Shown here piece by piece: positions 1-8,630 of a DNA stretch of 23,252 bases. The notes beneath the pieces were generated by a model. The model saw only the letters and a list, made by a program, of their open reading frames with translations. It had not been told where the DNA came from and searched no databases. Source of the stretch: Rhodocollybia butyracea (Eukaryota > Basidiomycota > Agaricomycetes > Agaricales > Omphalotaceae); contig JADNRY010000865.1 of assembly GCA_015501585.1 (NCBI GenBank), forward strand, positions 1-23,252. Reading direction: 5' to 3'. Position 1 is the first letter of the stretch; each line of letters opens with the position of its first letter. Both the position numbers and the translations under genes were made by a program.

Positions 1-1256
1 TTATCGCTAACTTGCGGCGTCGAAACTGTTACGTAGAACTCAATAACCCTCGAGTCGATCGCAGAGTAATCAACGATGAGTTGGCTGTTGCCCAAAGCAG
101 GGAATGAAACAGGTGTGGTCTCTCGCATCGAGGACACGTCAACAGGAAGAGTAGCCAAAAAGTAAGCGTCGTCTGCGCCTTTGACGAGGAAATGATTCCG
201 TGGTATGGACATTGCTGATTCCCATCCTTCGGAGCTTGTAGGTACATTAGTAGAGTACCCTAGGTTTACTGCCCAGGAAGTGGAGACGACGTTCCCTGTA
301 GGGTCTAAACCGTAGTAAAACGCAGTCGCATAGCTATAATGCCAAAATCCATAGATTGTGCTATTCCGCCTGTCGCCACGGGGAAGGAAGATACTGGCGT
401 GAATGTCGTACCGTCAAAATTACCGGGACATACTTGACTGTACTCTGACTATTATCAGAGATGGCCAACATGTACATCACATCAAGAATCGTGGAATTTG
501 GATCCCAGATGTTTTCGCGGAGGGGAATAGTAATGAACTGGGGGCATTCGAGGACACCCTGGATCGCAGGATGAGAGAAAGTTGATACTTGAGTCCACAC
601 CTTCAAATCAGTCGATCGGTAGAACGCAATAAAGCCGTCAACAGCATGGGAAACGACTAGTATCCAGCTGTTTGTTGGTGCGTAGAACAAAACTTTGGGG
701 TCGCGAAAATCGGTTATGTTAAGGTCAATGACAGGGTTTCCAGGGTAATTAGTGAAGGTAAGACCATTGTCTGAACTGTAGGCCATGAATTGAGATTGTT
801 TGGTACTAGTCCAAGAGGTATAGAACGCGACCACGCCATTAGTTTGATTTGGGAAGAGACCGGATGTGTTCTCGCTGTCGATTACAGCAGAACCCGACCA
901 GATGGACGAAACACCTGATATGTCGTTGATAGCAATAGGTAAATTCGTCCATGCTAAGAGATTTTCAGATGTAGCTGATCCCCATGATTTATCGTTGCCG
1001 GGGTCGAGCGTGTCAGCATCTGGGAACATCAAGGACAAAACACTACTTGAGAAGGATGCAACGTACACTGGTAATACATATGCCATAAACCACTGGCATC
1101 TCTGAATAACCCATTGGGATCGTTCATCCAATCCTGTGGGGGGGTAAAGTGTACTTGAGGTCGCCATGGTAAAGAATAGTCTCGTTTGCTCAGAGAAGCC
1201 GCAGCAAGCGATACCAGAGCTAGAGACACAGTTCCAATTCTGAGAATGAAGCCCAT
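1..1256 (-). CDS. Secreted GH32 beta-fructosidase (invertase/inulinase type), 3' end off window
   Basis: Glycoside hydrolase family 32 enzymes cleave beta-fructosidic bonds in sucrose or fructans outside the cell. Exon 1 (1256-1067) starts with a hydrophobic signal peptide of about 21 residues, followed by a KR pair that suits Kex2 processing. It then has WMNDPNGL, which carries the GH32 nucleophile Asp. A 47-nt GT-AG intron (1066-1020) follows, and exon 2 runs from 1019 to the window edge. Exon 2 holds the RDP motif (FRDPKV) and the acid/base motif ECPQF, so all three catalytic boxes are present, and several N-glycosylation sequons. The reading frame changes twice, near 423-429 and 340-343. 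Both fit loss of one C (CCCC to CCC, CC to C), and family-like sequence (NFDGTTFTP, then DFG, then YYGLDPTGN) continues on each side. The beta-sandwich end is missing. The family call is firm; substrate preference cannot be told. Confidence 0.9.
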
Positions 1257-1292
1257 ATTGTTGTCACGATGGACGCTGGAGTACTACTGCTG

Positions 1293-1300
1293 GTTTTATA
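1293..1300 (-). promoter_or_regulatory. Possible TATA box of the GH32 gene
   Basis: TATAAAAC on the minus strand, 37 bp upstream of the GH32 start codon. Spacing and match are reasonable for an inducible secreted-enzyme gene but would leave a short 5' leader. Inferred from sequence only. Confidence 0.35.
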
Positions 1301-1340
1301 CCGTGTCTAGCCTGATGATCTGATTTATCAAGAGATCATA

Positions 1341-1368
1341 GTATCTGAGCATACAGTATCTGAGCATA
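1341..1368. repeat. Short tandem direct repeat, 15-bp period
   Basis: GTATCTGAGCATA occurs at 1341-1353 and again at 1356-1368, separated by two bases. It lies in the GH32/LAG1 promoter region, so it could be a doubled binding site or a simple duplication. Confidence 0.6.
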
Positions 1369-1688
1369 TGGCTGCAATCTATCAGATGAGGAGCACACAA
1401 AACCGGAACAGATCAACATACCGAATTGAGGTGGATGGCTCATGGTGGTGGATCAGTTGAGTTTCACCAGCGCTCTGAGTTTTGATGTCAGCTGCACCTA
1501 TACCTTTTTACCTGAGATGGTGCGCTCCGCCTGTCGACATGCGCCTCAGGCCTCATCTCCATCTCCTTGCTAATTACATACGGGAACTTTCGGCTTGTGC
1601 AATCTTATCATGATCATATCAAGCAGAGGTGTAATCGGCGTCACGTTATTCTGTTTTGTCGCGCACTTATTTAATTTTTACTTTCATC

Positions 1689-3408
1689 ATGGCCAGAAAA
1701 AAAGTCTTCCACTGCAGCGCTCACCATCGTGGAGTACGTAAATCTCAAGGGTGTAATCATTTCCAACACTAAAACATTCTTTAGGGAGGACCAACCTCAT
1801 CACCTTGCAGGTTTCTTGCCCCAGACGTTAGGCTCTCCTGTTCTTGTCTTGTCAGCAGCTCATTGAAGCTTGTCACTAGTCCTGTAGGCTCTCTGACGCC
1901 TTTGAGAGGAAACTCTCCTATAACACGACATGCGCCGCGTAATGTTAGCCTGTATCTCGGTTGGGCCGTAAAACCAGGTCAAACTTTGTTAGACTCGACG
2001 CGTCAGTGTCTCATACAGTGTTACAGAGGCCTCCTTGAAGGTGTTACTGGTTCCATTAATTCTTTATCTCAACTGGGAGCTCGTTTCGCCCCTTCTTGCC
2101 CGGTTTATACCCAAAAGCAACTCTTACTTCAGCCCCGACCTACCCAACCCGTTCGCCCAGTTCTTCCTTCTTTCACACCGTGTGCCTTCTTCAAGCGACA
2201 GTGACCCACGATACCAAAAAGGCTGGTCTGACCTGCTCTTCATTGCGTACTACGTCGTGTTCTGGTCATTGATTCGTGAAAGCCTCGGAAAATATGTTTT
2301 TAAACCCTTAGCCCGTTCTTTCAATATCAGAAGAAAAAAGTTTGACCGTTTCGCCGAGCAAGGGTATGCTGTGGTATATTTTGCGGTAATGGGAGCTTGG
2401 GGTTTCGTGCGTTACGCCTCCATTCTTTGCGTTCACAACCTCACTCTTCAATTACAGCGAATCATGGGCCAGCTTCCGACTTGGTGGTACCATACTGAAG
2501 CCTTTTGGATAGATTACCCACACTGGGACATGAAACCTGAACTCAAACGATACTATCTTATGCAAATGGCATATTGGATCCAACAACAGTTAGTTCTTGT
2601 TCTTGGTTTGGAGAAACCGCGTAAGGACTACTATGAACTAGTGGCTCACCATTTTGTCACTATTTGGCTAGTCGGGTATGCTTTCCCCAAGAAAGCTTGT
2701 CCGTTTATTCTCATTTCCTCTTAACAGCTGGAGTTATCTCATCAACCTCACACTCATTGGAAATGCTGTATACATGAGCATGGACATTCCGGATACATGG
2801 TTGGCCGTAAGCCTCTACTATCGCTATCATTTCAGCATTCTCAGGCATTTTCATCTTTCAGCTCGCCTTGGGGCTTAATTATTTACGCGCTGAACGTGCA
2901 AAAATAGTTGCTTTTGCTGTTCTTCTTGTTGCTTGGACGTGAGTTGCCACTAGTTTTGTCACAGCATATACAAATCGTTTCGATCCTTTCTCCCAGGTAC
3001 TTCCGCCACATCCTCAACTTTTATATCCTCTACTCTGTCTGGTTCGAGTATGACTTGATACCGTGAGTTTATGACCGAACTATACACGGGTATTACATTT
3101 AGTCATGTATTTACAGCGAGTCGTCGAGAGTATGGATATGGGCAAACGGCACCTATCTCAACTGGTGGATGAAGTATCAAGTTTTCATACCTCTTCTACT
3201 TCTCCAATTCTTGAATATCTTTTGGTACTTCTTGATTTGGCGTATCGCTATCAGGTAAGCAATCCAACTTTTTTCGCTTACAAACAACTTAATTCCTGAT
3301 CTTTCCAGGGGACTTCGCACCCGAAACGTCCAAGATGAACGCTCCGATAACGAAGATGATGATAAGGATGAGGACACACCTCATTCACGATCCAAGAAAG
3401 ACGATTAA
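1689..3408 (+). CDS. LAG1: Ceramide synthase, LAG1/LAC1 type (TLC domain)
   Basis: Lag1-type proteins are ER membrane enzymes that join a sphingoid base to a fatty acyl-CoA to form ceramide. The TLC domain is clear: VAHHFVT with the conserved His pair, WSYLINLTLIGNAVYMSMD, and FRHILNFYILYSVWFEYD, within several membrane-spanning stretches. The C-terminus is acidic (DNEDDDKDED), as in fungal Lag1. The exons I infer are about 2019-2675, 2728-2806, 2862-2938, 2997-3062, 3117-3254 and 3309-3408; all join in frame. The N-terminal part (1689-1733, then 1785 to about 1977) reads like the family's cytosolic start but needs three one-base corrections: at the A-run 1694-1700, near 1864 (TGA where TGG would keep the frame) and at the donor near 1977. 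The product is about 450 aa. The TLC half looks intact. Confidence 0.9.
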
Positions 3409-3621
3409 GACGAAGCCAGTTCCAGTCGTAAAGCTTAGGTCCCACAAAATTCATGAGCTTAATGAACATGCTTGATGACTTGTAGCAGGTTGCGTCCATC
3501 TTACTAAAAGGAAGCAATATGGCAAGCCTACGATTACTTATCTGTATCTCAATATTTGTGTCAATCTACAACAACGATGTTATCCCTTGTCCTGCTTTAC
3601 CTCGAATTTTTATTGAGCATC

Positions 3622-3634
3622 AACTTATTCGTCG
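3622..3634 (+). repeat. Left target-site duplication of the LINE
   Basis: AACTTATTCGTCG at 3622-3634 matches the sequence after the poly-A tail: 4342-4347 joined to 4632-4638, with the MITE and its duplicated TA left out. The next bases differ (C at 3635, G at 4639), which bounds the duplication at 11-13 bp. Confidence 0.8.
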
Positions 3635-4314
3635 CAGCACATGGGAAAAAATGTAACCTTCGGTATACTAATGGGTGTGGCACAACAAATTTCCGAAATG
3701 AGGATGGAAAAACTCTCCCTGGTGAATCTCGCCTGTACAGGATTCTAGTATCCGAGAGTGCATACCTCATCTGGAAACTAAGAAACAAAAGAGTAATAAA
3801 TGGGGAAGACCCACCGTCAAACCGAGAGATTGAGAATCGGTGGCGAAGGACACTAGAGAGCCGCTACCAGCTGGATACTCTCCTCATGTCAAGCAGGTTT
3901 GGCCGGCGAAAATTATCCAAAGGCATAGTGAGATCAACCTGGACACACATAGTCCAGCGAGATCTCAGTCCTGACCAAATCTTACTGGCCAGGCCCGGGG
4001 TTTTAGAGGGTTTTAGTGGTGTAAACAGGCGGGCACAAGAGGGGCGGGGGTTTATGCAAGGTATATGAAATTATGATTTATTTTACTAACAAAAATAGAA
4101 GGAGTGAATGGAAGGAGAGCCCACTTGGAGTCCCACACAACGCCTATCTGGCGAGTGCGTAACGCATTCCCTCGGATGGTTGCAACTTTAAAAAAGTCGC
4201 CTGGTCCTGTACCTTGCAAGCTTAACGGCCGGACGGAGACGACAATGTGAGTCTGCCTGATGGTGCCAAAGAGGTTATAGCGACGCGAGTCGTTGCATCT
4301 AGGCAACGTTCCAC

Positions 4315-4343
<29 letters not shown>
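3635..4343 (+). mobile_element. 5'-truncated non-LTR retrotransposon (LINE) copy with poly-A tail
   Basis: The frame ending at 4068 encodes the C-terminal end typical of LINE polyproteins of basidiomycetes: GCGTTNFRNEDG, then SRLYRILVSESAYLIWKLR, then NRWRRTLESRYQLD, closing with ARPGVLEGF. A 3' untranslated part (4069-4314) and an uninterrupted A-run (4315-4343, 29 A) follow. The reverse transcriptase is absent, so this is a dead 5'-truncated copy. The 5' end is placed by the target-site duplication: CTTATTCGTCG ends at 3634, and the same 11 bases (13 with the preceding AA) follow the A-run once the MITE is removed. A Tad1-like clade is my guess from memory. Confidence 0.85.
4315..4343 (+). 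repeat. Poly-A tail of the LINE copy
   Basis: An unbroken run of 29 A residues marks the 3' end of target-primed reverse transcription and sets the element's orientation as plus. The lack of interruptions suggests a fairly recent insertion, though the exact count may be unreliable in a long homopolymer. Confidence 0.85.
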
Positions 4344-4345
<2 letters not shown>

Positions 4346-4347
4346 TA

Positions 4348-4629
4348 CAGTGATCTTGGAGTCGTTTGACCACTTGGATTCCTTTGACCAAGTTTAATTA
4401 TATTGGATTTGAATGGGTTACGGCATGGTCAAAGGATATCAAACGCGACTGAAATTCAAAGAAAATCCATAGTAATTACTTATCACATCTAATACATATT
4501 CTGAAGAGCTAGAAATCATCAGAAGACGTTTTTTGAACAATCCTAGATACTTAAAAAAGAGCCACTAGCTTTGAGAAAAAAGTCGCAAGCAGGTTGCAAT
4601 GTTTTGGTCATAGGACTCCAAGATCACTG
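4348..4629. mobile_element. MITE with Tc1/mariner-like ends, TA target duplication
   Basis: This is a 282-bp non-coding element. Its ends are perfect inverted repeats for 16 bp (CAGTGATCTTGGAGTC at the left, its complement at the right) and continue to 25 bp with two mismatches. It is flanked by TA at 4346-4347 and 4630-4631. CAGT termini with TA duplication are typical of the Tc1/mariner superfamily. The inside is AT-rich with no transposase. A second inner inverted pair (CCTTTGACCA at 4381-4390, its complement at 4426-4435) adds fold-back potential. The right end lies 150 bp upstream of the RTF2 start, so it may affect that promoter. The family assignment is inference from end sequence and target. 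Confidence 0.85.
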
Positions 4630-4779
4630 TATTCGTCGGAGAGGCTGGCTCAGAGGGGTATCAGCCTTGACGGTGGAACAGTGCGGCCGAGTGCCGAGCG
4701 GCTCGGCCGTCGAATTTTGGGCGCCAAATCCTTTTCCCTAGAACTATCTGAGCTTTGCTAGTTTCTCAACATCCTAAAC

Positions 4780-5868
4780 ATGGGTAATGATGGTGGAAGT
4801 ATACCCGACCGCCGGGACTTGGTTCGGACCAAAGCAAAGGTGCGCTGAATGACTAACTGACTCTACCCTCATTTCTGACAATCACTCAGGCGGAACAAGC
4901 TGACAAGGCCAATCAAACCCGCGCCAGGTGGTTCTTTTGTGCTCTTTCCAAGGTTTGTTGCACCTACAAATATTTCCAGCCGTGGCTAATCTTTTTCTGC
5001 TCATATAGCGACCTCTACAAGACCCAATTGTAGCTTGCGCCCTAGGCAAACTTTATAATAAAGATTCGATTCTGGAATATCTTCTTGATAAGTCTGCATA
5101 TGGCGATGGTGAAAGGATTTGTGGTCACATACGGTCATTAAAGGTATGTGGGCTGATAATTGCTACTAGTAAATAAACTAAACTTTTTACAGGACGTCAA
5201 AACCTTGAAACTCACTCCAAACACCAGCCTATCCACCACCGTATCCTCTGACCCTACTTCCAGATCGCCGTTTGTCTGCCCACTAAACTTGAAAGAAATG
5301 AACGGTGTTCAACCGTTTGTCTACATCTCAACTTGTGGTTGCGTCTTCTCGCAAGCAGGGCTGAAGACTGTGATCAATGCATCATCATCTCCGAAGGAGA
5401 AGGACAAAGACGATTCAGCAGGAGATGAAGAGCAGGAGCTGGAACTGTGTCCACAATGCGCTACCAAGTTTTCTCGCAAGACCGATGTATTGATGTTAAA
5501 TCCTTCTGTTGACGAGGAAGAACGTATGCGGGAAAGGATGGAGCTACAGCGTTTGAAAGAGCCTACGAAAAAGTCGAAAAAACGGAAGAACGCCACACCT
5601 GCAGATGATTCGGAAGCTCCTCCCAGTAAGAAGGTTGTGCCGAGCACGAATCCCTCAATATCAGCAGCGAGTCGGGCGGTTGTCAGTAGTCTGGCTATGG
5701 AAGAATCGAAGCGGAAGGCAAATATGAGTGATGCGGTCAAGAGTCTGTATGGAGATGGGAAGCCAGCGAAGAATGAAACTTTCATGACTCGCGGGACATT
5801 CACAAGAGTAAGTGTTGCTGTTTTGCTATAAAGATTGTAAAGTTTATCTTTTTTTCTAGTATGCGTGA
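4780..5868 (+). CDS. RTF2: Replication termination factor 2 (Rtf2 domain)
   Basis: Rtf2 proteins act at stalled or programmed replication-fork barriers; fission yeast Rtf2 also has a reported splicing role. The start is diagnostic: MGNDGGSIPDRRDLV, then WFFCALSKRPLQDPIV. Zinc-finger-like Cys positions follow (FVCPL, STCGCVF, LCPQC). A basic tail (KKSKKRKN) and the family's closing FMTRGTFTR complete it. Exons 4780-4839, 4890-4952, 5009-5143, 5193-5807 and 5860-5868 join without frame breaks to give about 293 aa. The last exon has only two codons plus the stop. The LINE and MITE sit just upstream, the MITE 150 bp from the ATG. Confidence 0.93.
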
Positions 5869-6148
5869 ATGGACCTTCGCTTTTGTACTCTTGGAAACTG
5901 TAATTACAAGGAGAGTTTTCTAACGTCGATCAAGAACGGTCTAATGGATGTACTTTCCTACCTTACTTACATAGTCGTTCTCGAAGTGTACTATTAGACT
6001 AGTTATGGTGTATCTATCAGTGTTATGTATGCTCAAATTATCGAGTGGTCCCGAAGACTCTCACTTAGCAGACAAAACAGGATGATTGCACGATTGATTG
6101 TGGTATTATTATTCTATTATGTACTCATCTACATGTATCCAGGGTGTA

Positions 6149-7179
6149 TCATTTGAAAATCTCTGGCCATACGTCTCTCAGCTCTTCCAACTCGTTAATG
6201 ACAGTGATACCCTGCTCGGTCTTCTTTGTAGCCCCCGACACATTGGAGATTTTTAGCACCTTTCCTCCCTCGACATGCTCCTGCCCACGTTTCGCAAAAG
6301 TGGATACAATGGGCCCATCCGAGGTTTCTCGCGGTCGCTACATTGCGCCAATTATCATCTATAAAGTAGCATTTGGATGGATCGGATATGGATGCGAATG
6401 ACATGGCCTATTGAAACAGGTATGAATGAGTATTCCTAATCATACCGTTTCGATGCACGAACTTTGTGATAATATGTAGGATCTGGTTTGCTACACAAGT
6501 CTTTGGCCTCATAGTCACAATACACAACGCCTTCTATTTGGTCTCGAAGATTCAGGATGCGCAATACACGTTCCGCGTGCTAAACAAGGAACTATGAGAA
6601 CACTAGTGGCGCAAAAATTGAGAGCAGACACACTATTTTATATGCATTCGTTAACGCCCATACGCGAACTTTGGACCGATCTATGTCTTGGAATAACTTG
6701 CGATGAGCCGGATTTGGAGATATCATTTCTTCTAGCGGCAAAGCCTGGTCACAATTGCGGTCAAAATCTAGTGGGTCTATCCAGCAATGAATAAGGAAGC
6801 AGGAGATGAGGAATCAGTAGTATATACTTGCCCACATCGTCTACAGAACAAATCATTAATCAGATCAATATTTAATTAGTGCTGTGTACTAACGATGACG
6901 GACAAGGCCCGCTAGAGCCAATCCATATTGAGTGTAATACTTGTGATGAAGGTCGGAAGCATCTTGCTCGCTCAGTCCGAGTTTGACAAAGTAATCTTTT
7001 GGCGACGAGTGAGAATTCATTGTTCAATATCAGTTCCATACAGCAAGCTGACCGTGTATCTTGACACCCATCGCTTGAGATATCTTTGAACTAGTAGAAT
7101 AGAGAGTGTTGTCAATGTCAAAGAAGACGACCGGGCGGCCATCTTTGGTTTCAATTTGGCTTGAGATGAGAGTGGACAT
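6149..7179 (-). CDS. SDT1: HAD-family pyrimidine 5'-nucleotidase, SDT1/PHM8-like
   Basis: These soluble HAD phosphatases dephosphorylate nucleoside monophosphates. The motifs appear in order: DIDNT (residues 21-25, nucleophile Asp21), ALTNA (motif II), SKPDP (motif III Lys) and FIDDN (motif IV). The C-terminus ELEELRDVWPEIFK is typical of the fungal proteins. Exons 7179-7053, 6995-6894, 6840-6832, 6776-6634, 6579-6463 and 6407-6149 give about 250 aa. The third exon is only 9 nt and is followed by a GC-AG intron (GCAAGT donor); including it restores the family pattern HHDVDPLDF. The frame changes once, near 6288-6296: exon 6 is one base off a multiple of three, yet both sides read as family sequence. 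The assignment to SDT1 rather than PHM8 is by resemblance only. Confidence 0.88.
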
Positions 7180-7533
7180 TGCAAATCGGTAAATGAAAGC
7201 GATGAATTGATGAGATTATCAGCCTTGGGCGCTAGATGTAATCTAATCAGTACTTGCGATGAGAGACACGCCGCCAACCTTTGAGACGAAAGCAGTTTCG
7301 ATAGATCATTAGAACCGGCTTGCTTGAGGGTATTGGAAGAAGTAGAAGCAGATACAGAGACAGGGGCTACCATTTGCCTGATGTCACGTGACATAAGTGG
7401 CTTGCCAGTTCTTACTTGACCATCAATTCGCACGGCTATTCCCTATCGACAACTTGTCCAGTAGCCTCAAGACTGAAGTAATTGCATTCATTATTTCAGG
7501 ATATTTCTCTTCTAAACAATCTCATCTTTCTAG
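7180..7533. other. Divergent promoter region SDT1-like / RPL6
   Basis: This 354-bp region has no gene I can support. It contains the E-box palindrome at 7381-7394. The last part before RPL6 is pyrimidine-rich and ends TTTCTAG directly before the ATG, which could be the 3' end of a 5'-leader intron. Confidence 0.5.
7381..7394. promoter_or_regulatory. 14-bp palindrome with CACGTG E-box
   Basis: ATGTCACGTGACAT is a perfect palindrome centred on CACGTG. TCACGTGAC matches the preferred site of Cbf1/Pho4-type bHLH factors. It lies 140 bp upstream of the RPL6 ATG and about 200 bp upstream of the SDT1-like start, so it could serve either gene. Site identity is inferred. Confidence 0.45.
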
Positions 7534-8300
7534 ATGGCCAGAAGCAAAGAACTCGTCCCCGGCGTTGGACGTTTCTCCCGATCCCAGGTCGCCGAAAAAC
7601 GCGGTCTGTTCAAGGGTCCCAAAAAATCCGAAAAAGCTGCTGCTGCATCTACCCCGGAGACCGTAGAAAAGACTGTTGGCGGTGAAAAGAACGGTGGCAA
7701 ACGTCTTGTCCCCACTTCCAAAGCTCCGAAATTCTACCCTGCAGAAGACGTTCGCCAGCCTAAACAGAGCAGAAAAACCGCGAAACCGACTCAGCTTCGT
7801 TCTTCGATAACACCTGGCACCGTTTTGATTCTTCTGGCTGGAAGATTTAGGGGGAAACGTGTTGTCTTTTTAAAGCAGTTGGAAAGCGGTTTGCTGTTGG
7901 TTTCCGGGCCTTTCAGGGTTAACGGTGTTCCTCTGCGACGTGTTAATCAGGCCTACGTTATCGCCACCTCCACCAAGGTTGAGCTCGGAGGTGTCAAGGT
8001 TTGTACTTTCTGCGTCATAAATCCAAATAATTCTAATATCATTGTCAGCTCTCCGAGGAACTCAACGACGCCTACTTCGCTAAGCCCTCCGCTAAGGGTG
8101 CCAAATCAGCAGAAGAAGAATTCTTTCAAGAGGGCAAGCCTAAAGCAAAGGAGGCTTTCCCAGCATCGAAAGCGGCCCTCCAGAAAGAGGTCGATTCTAC
8201 TCTCATCGCCGCCATCAAGAAGACCGAGAATCTTGGCAAGTACCTCCAATCGACATGGGGTCTCTCGAAGGGTCAGTTCCCTCACCAGATGGTTTTCTAA
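7534..8300 (+). CDS. RPL6: 60S ribosomal protein L6 (eL6)
   Basis: This is a structural protein of the large cytosolic ribosomal subunit. The N-terminus is basic. The KOW-like core reads [20 protein letters not shown], then [21 protein letters not shown], both characteristic of eL6. Exon 1 is 7534-7998 and exon 2 is 8049-8300, joined by a 50-nt GT-AG intron. They encode 238 aa ending FPHQMVF, the usual eL6 terminus. The frame is clean throughout. The ATG directly follows a possible acceptor (TTTCTAG), so the leader may be spliced. It faces COX18 tail to tail. Confidence 0.97.
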
Positions 8301-8630
8301 TCAGAGGTTGTCGAGAGAAGTTGGAGTATGCTTGGAGGACGCGTAGAGATTATGTACTGCATATGAATCATTTTATACTCTACGACAACATATGCTACTG
8401 TTACTTAGGCTCTATGGTCAAGCGAAAAGGTCTTAAAAAACAACAAACTATTCTGAAAGTGACATGAGTATTATCGTTCCCAAAACCAAGAGTGAAAGCG
8501 AAGCGGTCATATTAGATCAAGAAAGATTCGTTGGATACCAGCACTACCGCAAAGGTAGGTCATGAACGCGGTTTCCTCACACCACAGTTGTTTTCATCCC
8601 GCTTGAAGGCGACAAAACTCGAGCTCACCT
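8301..8630. other. Convergent 3' region between RPL6 and COX18
   Basis: These 330 bp carry the 3' ends of two converging genes. I recognise no coding region, repeat or RNA gene; small open frames here lack any family resemblance. Confidence 0.55.

Larger units (their letters stand above)
1257..1688. other. Divergent intergenic region between GH32 and LAG1
   Basis: This 432-bp stretch has no coding signal I can recognise. It must hold the promoters of both flanking divergent genes. It contains the possible TATA box and a short direct repeat at 1341-1368. I see no transposon ends in it. Confidence 0.6.

Noticed and set aside
3556..4068. A 170-aa open frame starting before the LINE, with a hydrophobic start like a signal peptide
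   Set aside because: The first 26 or so codons lie outside the LINE as set by the target-site duplication. The frame is a chance fusion of flanking DNA to the LINE C-terminus, not a secreted protein gene.
4315..4343. Poly-A run as a simple low-complexity repeat or as part of the MITE
   Set aside because: It sits exactly between the LINE 3' region and the repeated target site, so it is the LINE tail. The MITE ends begin after the TA at 4346-4347.
7017..7433. A 138-aa minus-strand open frame upstream of the SDT1-like gene
   Set aside because: It overlaps the real first SDT1 exon in another frame and runs through the intron and promoter. It has no family resemblance.
8255..8467. Open frame overlapping the end of RPL6
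   Set aside because: It is an out-of-frame shadow of the RPL6 C-terminus extended into the 3' region.
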